Origin: Brachionus manjavacas
Lineage: Eukaryota; Rotifera; Eurotatoria; Ploima; Brachionidae
Length of the DNA stretch: 64,000 nucleotides
NCBI GenBank assembly: GCA_019054805.1
Contig: JAHQIY010000002.1
Span: 2,666,001-2,730,000, forward strand
Direction: 5' to 3'
Shown here: piece by piece, positions 1 through 11,339 of the stretch
How the letters are laid out: each line of letters opens with the position of its first letter
Numbering within the stretch: position 1 is the stretch's first letter
Notes under the pieces: model-generated
The model's input: only the letters and a program-made list of their open reading frames with translations
Databases searched by the model: none
What the model was told of the DNA's origin: nothing
Program-made: the position numbers and the translations under genes

Positions 1-1
1 A

Positions 2-172
2 CGCCAGCAGGATATACTATGGCTTAAATTTTTTGGGGGTGAAAAATTTAATTTTTTTAAGATGACAAAAATAACTAAAAGTGATCCCGGCTTAGTAACT
101 TCAAAATATTTTCTAAATAGACCTAAAGCAGGTCGGAAGCGAAAAGTTGGTCCTTGTTTACAATATGATTAA
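2..172 (+). CDS. Partial open frame at window edge, unknown
   Basis: A frame open from the left edge runs 56 codons to a TAA at 170-172. Its tail is basic (NRPKAGRKRKVGP near the end). It could be the last exon of a gene outside the window or the end of a transposon ORF. I do not recognise it and there is no start in view. Its composition is less A/T-monotonous than the DNA that follows, which is the main reason to list it. Confidence 0.3.
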   Translation, partial: RQQDILWLKFFGGEKFNFFKMTKITKSDPGLVTSKYFLNRPKAGRKRKVGPCLQYD

Positions 173-1153
173 TGAAAAAATTAAAATTAAAATTAACGTA
201 TTTTATCTTTATTATTCAATTGATTATATGTTCTTTTCTCTTAAATTGAATTAAAAAAATTTGAAAATTTTTGGCTTATGTTTTTTATCCTTTTTATTCA
301 ATTGAAAATATGCTTTTTTCTCTGAAATAAAATGACAATTTTGCTATATGTTTTTTTATATTTTTATATGTTTCGTTCTACTTTTCTCTATTATAATGTT
401 TGAACATCTCTGCAAATTTTTGGACTTAGATGATGCATCGGGAGAATGACAAAATATAGAAATAAGATTCATATTTGATATGTTGGAATAAAATATAATA
501 TAAAATAAAAAATATTCTGTGAAAGAGGAAGCTCAAACTCCTCTTTTTATTTGTGAGAACTTTTTGAAGCTTATTTTAATCTAAAGCACTAATATTTCTC
601 ATACTTTAATTTCTTAATTTTATTCTTATAAAGCAATAATCTCTCAATCAGAAGTAAAACAATTTTAAAAAATTTTAATCCAGGAAATCTAATAAAAGCA
701 TTGAGCTAGATTTTGACAATTAATTAATTACAGTGGTTGAAAGGCCAAAAATCAGAAGAAATTATTTTTACTTGTTTGAGCAGAATGAGTCTAAAGGTGC
801 TATACACAATACAACGTCGCATTGGAGATATAACTAATTTTAGTAAAAAAAAGAAGTTAGGACTACATTGGTCAAGATCATTTGATGTGGTGAAGATGTA
901 TGTTTTTAAATAAAGACTCCAGATGCCTACTGCATAAATTAAATGAGGTTAATTATAGAGAAGTCTTAAAGATTCTCGGCCAAGGTTCTTAAAGCAATCT
1001 CTTATCTGACCAAGTTTTCATAGCTCCTACAGTACACTGTTTGTTCCACTTTAAAACATTTGTAGCAACCATATCTTTTTCGGGTCTAGTCCATTATGTT
1101 ATCAACGGGTACTATACCGTTTATGTGAACAATCTGATAACAAAAATGTTATT
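173..1153. other. Intergenic, no gene seen
   Basis: AT-rich sequence with no sustained coding frame. Positions about 200-345 hold two imperfect copies of a block containing TATTCAATTGA and CTTTTCTCT, a minor local duplication. Nothing else is supported. Confidence 0.5.
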
Positions 1154-1800
1154 TTAGTTATTTTTTTTATGTGCGCGAGAGATATGTAAATTGACTCCTC
1201 GTTTACCTTCCATGTACTTTCCACATTCGGGACATGGTGTAGGATTTTTTTTGTCACTCAATACTTTCTTGATTTCTTCAACAGATGTAGAATTGGCTCG
1301 AATTTCTGATGATTTAATTTCGCATATAATATACCCTCTTTTTCCTCTAGTATCTTCTTTAATATTAATGTTTTTTGAGTTTGATAGCAAATATTCGGCT
1401 ATTTCTTTTCTCAAGCTTAAGTGAATGGCTTTGTTTATCAATTTCATGTGAGGTACTTTATCTAAGGCCTTAGACAAGCCAGTATACACAATATCCAGAT
1501 ATTTCCTTTTCGTATTCCTAAGTCACCTTATCAATGAACTATAATAGAATTGTTGTACATGATCTGTTTGGTAGAAAAGCATGTTGTTTATCCTAAATTA
1601 AATTTAATACTAAAATTATTGATAAATAATTCATTATTTCGTTTCTTATCATTCTTTCCATTACCTTTTACACTATTGAAGTAAGTGAAACAGGCCTATA
1701 ATGTTCATTTTTGATCCTCATTTAGAAATAAGAGATAGTTTTATTTTCTTCAATAATTTTGCTAGTTCACCTTCAACTAACGATTTTATTCATATATAGT
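1154..1800 (-). mobile_element. Decayed non-LTR retrotransposon (reverse transcriptase remnant)
   Basis: Read on the minus strand, broken frames give successive reverse-transcriptase landmarks: YRPVSLTSIV and KVMERMIRNEI (about 1715-1640), QHAFLPNRSCTTILL (about 1600-1555), then SKALDKVPHMKLI (about 1485-1445), matching the usual order of LINE RT blocks. The last frame ends with a C2H2-like CPECGKYM...HISRAH segment. In-frame stops and a frame change show it is dead. The fingers and catalytic YADD block are absent, so only part of the RT survives. The clade cannot be named; the short C-terminal zinc-finger-like motif is unusual beside an RT core and may be a chance join. Confidence 0.7.
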
Positions 1801-1809
1801 GAGATGATG

Positions 1810-2031
1810 AAGCAAAGTAAATTTCATGATCAAATTTCAAAATTTTAAATTTCCTCAAAATTGTTTAAATGCGTAATTGATTGCACTGCAGATTTCAGAA
1901 TATTCCAAACTTCAAAAACAATATTTTTGAATTTTAAAAAAGTGGATAGCTGCGTGTAATCTTGCAGATGATGAAATTATGAATTAAAAATTTTTTGAAA
2001 TCTTGAATTTTGATCATAAATTTTACTTTGC
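1810..2031. mobile_element. Short inverted-repeat element (MITE-like)
   Basis: The left end AGCAAAGTAAATTTCATGAT is matched inverted at the right end (AGCAAAGTAAAATTTATGAT on the other strand), followed by further imperfect pairing. Total about 220 bp with no coding capacity. No convincing target-site duplication was found. Probably a small non-autonomous DNA transposon. Confidence 0.55.
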
Positions 2032-2067
2032 TGAAAATGATAGTTCTTAGGAAACTATTTTATTCTA

Positions 2068-2500
2068 CTCCAATTTCATTAGTTTTTTTTTTTTGATTTT
2101 TAAAGGGCATTGTGAATTGGAGAATTTTTGTTCATTGGAGCAAAGAACAAAAACAAAAATTTCTAAATGAAACAACTTTTTAACTATGAGTCTAAAAACT
2201 GCTCTCTAAAATGTATCAGCTGATACAAGCCTTGTACCAGCCTAATTTAATCTCTGCGAAAACTCTGAAAGTCTGCAAAGCGCTAAATTTATTAGAAAAT
2301 TATTAAAATTAAATTGCAGAGTTATTGCAGAGACTAAATTTGCGTAGTACAAGGCTTTTGTCACCTGATACATTTTGCTGAACAATTTTTAGACTCATAG
2401 TTAAAAATTTATTTTATTTGAAAATTATTGTTTTTGTTCTTTGCTCCAAAAATGACAATGCCTTTTAAAAACAAAAATTTATAATCAATGAATTGGATAT
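2068..2500. mobile_element. Foldback element with long inverted arms
   Basis: Arms of roughly 150-190 bp pair across a short centre. Matching pieces include CTATGAGTCTAAAAA near 2185 with its complement near 2390-2400, GTACAAGGCTT/AAGCCTTGTAC, and GGAGCAAAGAACAAAAACAA near 2137 with its complement near 2430-2446. No coding frame. It lies directly beside the element at 1810-2031, so this stretch is a repeat-rich pocket upstream of the AP-1 gamma gene. Confidence 0.6.
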
Positions 2501-3166
2501 GAAATAGATATAATATGTGAAGATTATATTTTGTTATTTTAAACAATTTTTTGAGTTAATCACTATGTTGGAGTGTAAAATTAAACAAAAATGACTTCTA
2601 TCATAATAAAAAACAAGAGCAAAAATATGTTAAAGCAATAACAAGGTATTATCTCTTATGTACTTTATCAGAATTATATGTAAGATTTTAATTGATTAAT
2701 AGTTTAATTATTTATCTTAATTTTAGCTACTGGTTCTCTAATCTACAACATACCCGAATTCTTGAATCAGAACCCTGCTCGCGAACCCTGTTTTATTCTT
2801 AATATAATTAAAAAAAAATCAAAAAGCACAAAAAGGAGCAAAAGTTTATTTTTTAATTAGCTAAATAAATGAGTTGATTAGCTCTTAGTAAGACAATAAG
2901 AACGTCATAGTGCATAATTGAAAACTAATATAAATAAACATTAAATACTAATAATAATTTATTAAGCAAAAATAATAATTTTCAAAAAATTCTTCAAAAA
3001 TAAGTGATGATGATGATGAATATGAATCGACATAAAACATAAAGAGCTAATAAGACTAAAATCTCCAAAATATTAGGCTACATTTCCGTGTTTCTTGAAT
3101 TCTATTGATTTTAAATTTCATTTAACTAGATTTATTCGCTATTAGATTTGTGCATTGATTTGAAGA
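2501..3166. other. Upstream region of AP-1 gamma gene
   Basis: AT-rich DNA between the foldback element and the AP-1 gamma start. Holds a short TGATGATGATGATGAATATGA run near 3006. No gene or clear promoter motif is visible. Confidence 0.4.
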
Positions 3167-6100
3167 ATGCAGGTTTTCGAACAACTAGAGAATAAGGTTG
3201 TTGGCGCTTTTGACCAACTTGGCATCAAATTCACCCCTTCGTCACAACGTCTCAGAGACTTGATCCGTCAAATCCGTTCAGCTCGTACTGCAGCTGAAGA
3301 ACGCGCGGTAATAAACAAAGAGTGCGCCCAAATAAGAGACTCTTTCCGAGCTGAAGACAATACTTGGCGATGCAGAAACGTAGCCAAACTGCTCTACATT
3401 TACATGTTGGGCTATCCGGCTCATTTTGGCCGACTTGAATGCTTAAAGCTAATCGCCTCAAATCGATATACTGACAAGCGAATCGGCTACTTGGGCGCCA
3501 TGCTTTTGCTGGACGAAAAACAAGATGTTCATCTTTTGGTGACCCAGAGTCTAAAAAAGTGCGTCATTACTTTAATTGAAAACTTTTAAGAAAATTTTTT
3601 TATTAAGTGATTTGATAAATAGCAATCAGTACATCGCTGGATTGGCACTGTGTACTTTAGGATCAATTTTGTCCATTGAGATGAGTCGAGACCTGGCTGT
3701 TGATGTTGAAAAGCTCATCAAAAATTCCAATCCATATTTAAAGAAAAAAGCAATTCTATGTGCCATAAGAATCATTCGAAAGGTGCCTGAGCTCATTGAA
3801 ATTTATGTACCATCGGCTAGGAATTTGCTCAATGAAAAAAATCATGGTAAGTATTTCAAAAATTGACTTGAAAAATTAGAAAAATGCTAAATTTCATTTT
3901 CTGTCAAAATATTTAAAGAAGTTAGAGAATAAAAATAAGAGATCAGTAAATTTGGAAATATTTTTAGAATCAATTAAAATTTTGTAAAAAATTTTTAACA
4001 ACCCAAATAAAAAATAATTTCTTTAGCAAAAAAAAAAGTAAAATATTTAAACTCAAACTAATACCCATTAAAGTTTGGAATTATTTACATGGAGTTATCA
4101 TGGATAGACAGTGAACTTATTTTAAATTAATAAATATTCTTAACTTTTTTCCAAAGTACATAAAGTATTCTTTTGTGTACTTTACCTTTAAAACGTATTG
4201 AACGTTTTTTGTAAAAACAAGTTACACTAAAAAGCGATGTCCGGAGCGGAGCCATGGTTTAGGGAATCAGGTTGATTAAAAAGAGAGGAATTTTTATATT
4301 GATTTTATTAAAAAGAAAATAATGCAAAGGCTTACTTAAAAAAGGACACAAAGGGAAACTTTTAATGCAAGGGGAAAAAAGGATTCATTACAAAAGTACA
4401 CTTTTTATCAAAGGGTATAATTTGAAAATAAGAAGTTCATTGTCTATAGCTCATCTTCAACTCCCAATGGAGCATAAGGCGTTCCTTATTGTCTCAACTT
4501 CATCGGTTTTAGGAAGGCATTTGATAGTGTTCACAGAGAAACCCTTTGGGTCGTGATTGGATCGTACGGCATTCTCCAGAAAATCATTAATTTTGAATGC
4601 AACGTGATTCTGCAGGAGGGTACCTCAAAATTTTCACGTAAAGTAAAAGTTAATAATTTAACTTTTACTTTACAAAAAATTTTAAAAAATTTTAACTTTA
4701 CCTGTAAAAAAGCCTCAACAAAAAAACTCTTTAATTGAGCTTCAATTGCTACATTCTTGTACTTTGATGGAACCGGTATTAACTTCAACTACTGCTAAAA
4801 CTATAAATGATAGGTATTGTATATTAGGTATTATATATGGCACAAAAAAAATATAAAAAATCCCTAAGCTTAAGTTCTGAAATACCAAAACATGAACTCT
4901 AAATTTGTAGCAACTAATAATCCTTTGTAAGACCAATATGCTGATTCTGCAAAACTCTACAAAACTAAGAAAATTGTGAATTTTAGTACAAAAAGAAACA
5001 AAATAGAAAAAAAAAACAGAGCTTTAATTCGGACCGACCAAAACATGTTTTGTAAATCGTAGCAACTGATATATCCTCTGCAACACCGCTTAAATTTGAG
5101 CTGTTATTTTAAAATAATTTAAAATCCCAAATTAACAATTTTCTGAGTTTTGCAGATTTATTGCAGCGTTTAGCAGAATCAGTATATTGGTGGTACAAAG
5201 AATGTTTCAGTTGCTTCCATTTACAGAACGTGTTTTGGTCTTTCAGAATTTAATTTTTTTTATAGAAAAAAAAAGATTTAAAATATGATATTTAAACAAA
5301 ATAAAATAAAAATTTTCTTATTTTTTATCTTTAAAAAAGCTAAAGTTTTGAAAGACCAAAACGTTTTCTGTAAATTGTAGCAACTGGTGCATTCTTTGTA
5401 CCACCAATTTGAAGCTATTTCCAATCATAAAAAGGGCATTAATCCTGAGAAATAAAGGCTAACCCTTTTTTGTAAATTTAATTCAAATATAATTTATTAT
5501 TAATAATCCGTTGTAATCTACTCTAAATAAATTCATCTTTTAGTTTCAATTATTTTTATTATATTCATTTATTGAATATGCTAATTTGACTTTATTCTTA
5601 ATAAAAAGATCTTTGACTAATTTTTTTCAGTATTAAATAATTAAGGCCAACTATTGAATCAATGGATTAATCAATTTGTCCTAAAAATTAACAAGCCAAC
5701 GCAGTTTATAAAAAAAATTAAAAAATAAATAATATTAAGTGTAATAAGTGACTGTGCTCTAAACACAGTGTACATACCACAGTTACCATAGATGAAATCC
5801 TACTGTTTCCCATCTTCGCAACTCTAGCTTGCTAGCTTGTTGTAACTTAAATTATTATTTTTATTAGTAGTAGTAATAAATACTAATATACTAATATAAA
5901 TCATTTAAAAACCCAATAAAAAGAATAAAAAGCCCGTATAGCCGAATGGTTTGCGTATTAGTCATGCAAGCAGAGGATCGAGGGTTCAAAACCCGCTGAG
6001 GGTAAAAAAAATCTTCAAAATATCTCTGCAATACAGGGTGAATGTTTAAACCTCTTTCATCATTAAAATAGAGGCATCAGTTTCGACTGGGTAATAATTG

Positions 6101-9100
6101 CGGTGTAGATAGTCAGCTCGATGCAGTAATCTCTGTGTCAGATCGGAGCTGTTGCTGAAAAAAGGTACTAGAAAAGAGGATGAGCGCCTCCCCATTATCT
6201 GCTGGGAAAGAAAAGGAAAATTTATTATAAATTCATCATAAATGTATTAAAAAATAAATTTTATAAATTAATTTAACTTAGTTTAAGTTCTAAGCTTAAT
6301 GTAAACTTAGTTCAAATACTTTTGTCAATATCATTTTGAAATTTTTTGGTTATAGCCTGATTATTATCTTGCAGTGACAATTTTTTTGATCATTTTTTAC
6401 ACATCATTTATCTGTTTAACTGTACTGAGTTAAAGCTCTCTCAAAATTAGTTTTCGGGTTATGTAAAATTTTGTATACAAAGATTTTATAAAATTCAGTC
6501 AAAATGAAGAAACTGATAGAAAGAGATAAAAAATTAATTGGTGATAAATAATTGGCGTAGATGATCATCTCGATGCAGTAGCCTCTGTGTCAGATCGGAG
6601 CCGTTGCTCAAAAAGGTACATGAAAAGGAGATGAGCGCCTCCCCATTATCCACTAGGATAGAATAGGGACAATTATTATTATAATTATTAATGCAATATA
6701 GTGCAAAAATACTGGATGCACTATGTAGAAATTTAAATGTTTTTTAGCCCATTGCATTTTTAAAGATTTTGCACTTGATTAACAAGTCTTTAAATTTGAT
6801 GCAACTATGCTAGATGCACTATATCGCTAATTTTTGGCCCATAATTCTTACCGCTTGTTTAAATAAAAAGAAATCTAATTTAGTAATAAAAAGACCCTAA
6901 CCTTCTGCTTACCCGATCTCCAAAACCAGGACTTCGTCTCGGATCTTTACTAGCTAACATTGACGAGTTTTTATTAAAATTAGGGGTATCAAACGATTAT
7001 TTGTCCTGATTATATACCTCTGGAAAAAGTTGCTGGAATTTTTATCAATTAAAAAGCTATGATTTAGTGCTGAATTTCATAAAACCGTACTAAAATAGTA
7101 TAGAAAATTTCTAATTCTAAAATTATTTTTAACTCTTAGAAAGATATTCATCTTAATGATATTTTTTCAATTATTTTTTACTTGAAGGTGTTTTGCTTGG
7201 CGCAATCGGTTTAATCACAGAAATGTGTATCAGAAGTCCAGATATTTTAACTCATTTCAGAAAGGTAACCATTTTTTAAACTCATGGTCTCACTATTATA
7301 TTTTTCAACATTTTTTTTTTATTTTTAACTAACCAACAGCAATTTGAGGTATAGCTTAACCAAATAATTATTCAAGCTAATTTATTAATAACAACATAAA
7401 AATAATCTATTCATATTTTTAATTAATGCATGATAAGCAGTGTGTATTCTAAATCGTTTTAATTAACAACTTTAAGAATGACCAATGATTTAGATTTCAC
7501 TGCCGCTTGATTTGGAATATTAATTTTTTTTTTTTAGCTTGTGCCTAATTTAGTTAGAGTGTTAAAAAATTTGATAATGTCTGGGTACAGTCCTGACCAT
7601 GATGTATCCGGAATAAGCGATCCATTTCTCCAAGTGCGTATAATACGTTTGTTGAGAGTTCTTGGTAAGAACGATCAAGAATCTAGTGAGTCAATGAACG
7701 ACATTTTAGCTCAGGTAAAATTAATCATCTTATTATCTAAAGAATAGATAAAATAGGCATCAAAAAGTTGGTATTTTTAACAGAAACCAGTACATTAGCT
7801 GGACAAGCAATTTTATATGAATTGTCTCAGACACTTATGAGCTTGTGCACCAAAAGCTCAACTCTAAGGGTTTGTAATTATTGTCCGCTTATTTTATCTA
7901 TTTGATGTTTGCATTTAAATGTTGGTTAATTTTTGTATGCATTCAGGTGTGCACTAATACGGAAACTACCAAAAATGCCGGAAATTCAATTCTTCATGAA
8001 ACTGTCCTAACTATCATGGATATTAAATCCGAACCTGCTTTAAGAGTAATTTGTGTGCTTAACAATATTAATAAAACATTTTTTGATTTAATTTTATCTA
8101 AAGGTCTTAGCTGTCAACATTCTGGGCAGGTTTTTACTGAATCAGGATAAGAATATAAGGTGAATTTTTAAAAAATTTATAAATAAAAATATCTTTTGAA
8201 TCAAAATAAAATTAAAAATTGGCCATAGTCGGTTTTGTGAACATGCAATTACATATTTTTACACAACAAAAAAATACGTGAACACAAAAAATTTCTCATT
8301 TTATTTTTTAATTTTTTAATCTTAAGTTTCTTAAAATTAAAAAATATAAATAAAAAATAATGAAAACAATTTCAAATAAAACATTTTATATAATTATAAT
8401 AGATAAATTCAAGTTAGTTCATAGAATAAATTCATAAAATTCCATAAAAAGTGCATTAAGACAGAATTTATTAATTGAATTAATTAATTTTTTTTTATTT
8501 TTTTTAAGCGATCACCTATTAATTTTCTTTATTTCGACCACGTTATTTTTCCGTTCACAAAACAGACTATTGTCAAAAAATATATTTCACAAAAAAAAAA
8601 AAAAAAATTTTAGATTTATTTAAAAACTTAATTTTAAAAAAGCTAAAATTAAAAAATTAAAATATATTTGGAAAAATAAAAATAAAAAATAATTTTAGAT
8701 ATGTTGCTTTGAATACATTGCTGAGAGTAGTTCATGCTGATTTAAGTTCAATTCAACGGCACCGTGGAACCATTGTTGAATGTCTTAAAGATCCTGATGT
8801 GTCGATAAAGCGAAGGGCAATGGAATTATGCTTTGCGCTTATAAATCGAAACAACATAGTCGAAATGATTGATGAGTTGTGCAATTTCCTTCAGACATGT
8901 GAGCCTGAGTTTAAGGCCGATTGTTCATCGAACATGTTCATAGCTATGGAAAAGTATGCGCCAAACAAAAAATGGCACGTGAACCAAATGATTCGGATTC
9001 TCAAATCAGCCGGAAATAATTCACGCGACGACATAGTATCCAGTTTTATTTCATTAATTTCAAACACCTCGGAGCTTCAATTGTACACAATGCATCAATT

Positions 9101-10391
9101 GGCTGATATGATACGGGACGATGTGACTCAGCAACCACTAGTACAGGTGGCAGCATGGTGCATTGGAGAATATGGCGACCAATTTCAGAGCAGTGAATAT
9201 GAGGGTAAAAAAATCGATGAAGAGGACATTGCCAATTTACTTATAAAAATTCTCAACTACAATGCAGGCTTGATTTCAACTCGTCAATACGCCATCAATG
9301 CACTCATCAAATTGACCACCCGATTCCCGGTTTTGAACGAACATGTGCAATCTATAATGTCCGTTTATGGTTGCAACATGAATTTGGACTTGCAGCAAAG
9401 AGCAGTTGAGTACCATAGTGTTTTGAAGAATTATGATAACTTAAAAGACGGGCTGTATGAACAAATGCAGCCATTCGAGATTAAACAAAGCTATATTGAT
9501 GAAATTGAGGACGATAGCTATGAAAACAAAAATGAGGATGAAATTCTACACGAAAAAGAAAAGCAAAAAGAAGAAGCCACAAAAGCTCTGCTTATTATTT
9601 TTGGTGAAGATTCATCCGAAGTTGCGCCAAAAACAAATGAAGAAGTGTTCAAAACGGATCCTTTGGCAGACATTTTTGGCAACACAACCCCAGCTGCAAA
9701 ACCATCAACTTCAAATGTGTTGGACTCATTTTTTGGCTCTAATGAGCCAGTGGCCTCAACACAGTCAAATAGCATTCTTGACATTTTCGATGGTTCAAAT
9801 ACACAGCCAACCCCTAAGGCCGTTCCAGCTCAATCAGGAATAGATGATATATTTGGAACGAACAGTGCATCAAGTCAAAACAAGCCAGACACAGATTCTA
9901 ATAGTGAATTTTTGGATATTTTTGGATCTTCTCAAACGAAACCGGTTCAAAATGGCCATGGCGAACAACTGAATGGCAAAAAAGAATCGATGAATGTGTA
10001 CGAAAAGAATGAAGTAAAGATTACTTTTGAACCATGTGCCAATGGCAAAGGAAGCTCGCCAACACAGCATTTTATTCAATTAAAGGCAGAGAATTTGTCA
10101 TTTAGTAATGTTGTGAGAGATTTTATATTTAGTGCCGCGGCACCCACTAGCATGAAGCTACAGCTATCTCAGCCAGATAAGACTAATTTGCAACCATTTG
10201 AAAACTTGTCACAGACAATCGCTGTTGCAAATCCGAATAAAGTAAAACATCAATTTATTCTTTTATTTTTAGAGATAAATTTTATTTTTTAAAAGGATAA
10301 ATTACGATTGAGGGTAAAGTTGTCCTACAAATTGAATGATTTGTCAATCGAAGAGCCAGTCTTTGTTGTGAATATACCATTTTTTGAATAA
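3167..10391 (+). CDS. AP1G1: AP-1 complex subunit gamma (clathrin adaptor)
   Basis: Large subunit of the AP-1 adaptor, which links clathrin to cargo at the trans-Golgi network and endosomes. Proposed exons: 3167-3558, 3608-3846, 7188-7264, 7538-7714, 7947-8045, 8104-8159, 8699-10241, 10296-10391; all phases agree and give 892 residues. The trunk is strongly conserved ([60 protein letters not shown]). The hinge (about residues 640-770) carries five DIFG-like repeats and lacks the vertebrate-type LLDLL clathrin boxes. The gamma-ear follows (about 781-892). The N-terminus has about 20 extra residues before the usual [13 protein letters not shown] block. Intron 2 is 3341 nt and full of repeats; the others are 49-540 nt. 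Exon 5 has a homologous neighbour (next entry). AATAAA overlaps the stop region. Identity is secure; exon ends are by eye. Confidence 0.93.
4480..4625 (+). mobile_element. LINE reverse-transcriptase fragment in AP-1 gamma intron 2
   Basis: Translation gives [14 protein letters not shown] followed by [14 protein letters not shown], the RT block usually read as F-x-KAFDSVxRxxLW...GIPxKII. The upstream part (about 4455-4490, MEHKAF) continues the same block in another frame, so at least one frameshift is present. No other RT blocks are nearby. A short dead fragment. Confidence 0.65.
4870..5412. repeat. Cluster of four copies of an about 60-bp inverted-repeat module
   Basis: A module with core ACCAAAAC...TGTA(A/G)AT..GTAGCAACT...CTTTGTACCACCAAT appears near 4873-4945 (+), 5028-5090 (+), 5177-5245 (inverted) and 5350-5412 (+). 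The first and third copies form the arms of a foldback element; each also carries GCTGATTCTGC/GCAGAATCAG and GCAAAACTC/GAGTTTTGC. The second and fourth look like solo or nested arms. No coding capacity. Confidence 0.6.
5746..5870 (+). repeat. LINE/SINE 3'-end fragment with hairpin and (ATT)n-like tail
   Basis: Resembles the 3' end of the CR1-like LINE at 43.7-44.9 kb and the fragment at 42.1 kb: AGTTACCATAGA, then CATCTTCGCA, a CTAG-CTTG-CTAG hairpin, GTAACT, and an A/T-rich tail with ATTATT. AGTTAC and GTAACT pair as the closing stem. Probably a 5'-truncated retroelement insertion in the AP-1 gamma intron. Confidence 0.5.
5932..6240 (+). mobile_element. tRNA-derived SINE, full-length candidate
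   Basis: The head (5932-6003) looks like a tRNA: A-box TAGCCGAATGG at 5939-5949, B-box GGTTCAAAACC at 5983-5993, a T-arm stem with one mismatch, and an acceptor in which GCCCGTA pairs with TGAGGGT apart from one mismatch and two wobbles. The D and anticodon arms are poor, so this is not a functional tRNA gene. A non-tRNA body follows with a GC-richer block (about 6092-6208: CGATGCAGTAATCTCTGTGT, GATCGGAGC, GAGCGCCTCCCCATTATC) and an A/T-rich tail with TTATTATAA. The block recurs at 6547-6660, which shows it is a dispersed element. Pol III transcription is inferred from the boxes. Confidence 0.65.
6547..6690 (+). mobile_element. Second, 5'-truncated copy of the tRNA-headed SINE
   Basis: Repeats the central block of the element at 5932-6240 (CGATGCAGTAGCCTCTGTGT, CAGATCGGAGC, GAGCGCCTCCCCATTATCC) at roughly 80-85% by eye, without the tRNA-like head, and ends in an ATTATTATTATAATTATTA tail. 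Truncated head with intact tail fits LINE-mediated retroposition. Confidence 0.65.
7768..7869 (+). other. AP1G1: Candidate alternative exon, homologous to AP-1 gamma exon 5
   Basis: Between exon 4 and exon 5 lies a 102-nt open segment in phase 0, ending at a GT donor (7870). Its peptide contains [15 protein letters not shown] and ends KSSTLR. Exon 5 (99 nt, 7947-8045) contains [15 protein letters not shown] and ends KSEPALR. The two align over about 30 residues with roughly 13 identities, and either would join in frame to exon 6 (VLAVNILG). This is what a tandemly duplicated, mutually exclusive exon looks like. Caveat: the in-phase acceptor (AG at 7766-7767) has a weak pyrimidine tract. The better-looking acceptor (AG at 7782-7783) would shift the frame and meet a stop, acting as a poison exon. 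Either use needs transcript evidence. Confidence 0.5.
8221..8576. mobile_element. MITE in AP-1 gamma intron 6
   Basis: Ends match as inverted repeats: CCATAGTCGGTTTTGTGAAC at the left and the complement of CAATAGTCTGTTTTGTGAAC at the right (about 8555-8576), 18 of 20 positions. About 355 bp, no coding frame, target duplication unclear. It fills most of the 539-nt intron. Confidence 0.55.
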
Positions 10392-10963
10392 ATAAACTCG
10401 ATCCAATGTTGAATGTTTTTTACGAAAATCTTAAAGCGCTTTTTTTTTTAAATTAAATAAGAAATTTTTTTTAATCAAACTTACATGAAATCAAACAAGA
10501 ATATTTATTTATTTAAGTTATTATTTACTTTATACTTGTTAGTACTAAAATAAAATGAAGAAAATATCAAAAAATTTATATTCATTCCGAGTTTTTTTCA
10601 TTCGATCTACACTCATTTAAAAGATAAATTGTTTTGGACTTTTCAAAAAGTTTGATTAAATAAATTGAACAATTAAACACAAAAATTCATTTTTCTTAAA
10701 TCAAGACTTTAAGGTCTTGTAATGTATAAAAACAAAAAAAAAATAATTTAAAAGTTAAATCGGAGCTAAAATAGTTTCAAGAACTGTTCCATGAAAATTA
10801 AAACAAAAATAAATGTTATTTTTCGTTAATTTGATAGTTAAATAAATTGAAACATAGTAATTTGTTAGTTTTTATTGTTGTCTCAATTAGTTATTAGTAA
10901 TTATGCTTTGATGCCAAAGATTAGAAGCACAATTTTTTTTATTGTAAGTTCTGTATGAAATTT
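10392..10963. other. Intergenic, 3' flank of AP-1 gamma
   Basis: A/T-rich sequence after the AP-1 gamma stop with AATAAA-type motifs close to the stop. No coding frame or recognised repeat. Confidence 0.4.
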
Positions 10964-11339
10964 TACAAAGCCAAATCAAAATAAACTAAAAATTAATAAA
11001 TAATAAAAAGGTCAATAAAATTAAGATCAATTTTAATTAATTTTAATAAATTTTAACGAGCTTGACTATGAGCAGACAATTCAAGTTAAACTTACAATTC
11101 TTTGCCGTATTTCAAATTTAGAAAAGACTGCACCATATTTTTTTCATTATAGCTAAGATTAAAACTTTTGAGTTAATTTTGCTATGGATTCACATATTTT
11201 AAAATGAAAATTTTCTATTTTCAAAAAATTTAACTATTGCATGTTTTAATTGTCAATTTGAAAGATTTTTACTATTAAATTTAAGAATTGAATTAGGTGA
11301 GAATATTGTCAATTAATAATTAAAAAAGAAAGGAACTCA

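Noticed and set aside
5932-6003. Functional tRNA gene
   Set aside because: A- and B-boxes and acceptor pairing are present, but the D and anticodon stems do not form and the body is repeated elsewhere without the head; a SINE head explains it better.
9457-9843. Long frame overlapping AP-1 gamma exon 7
   Set aside because: Lies inside the conserved AP-1 coding exon in another frame and has no independent support.
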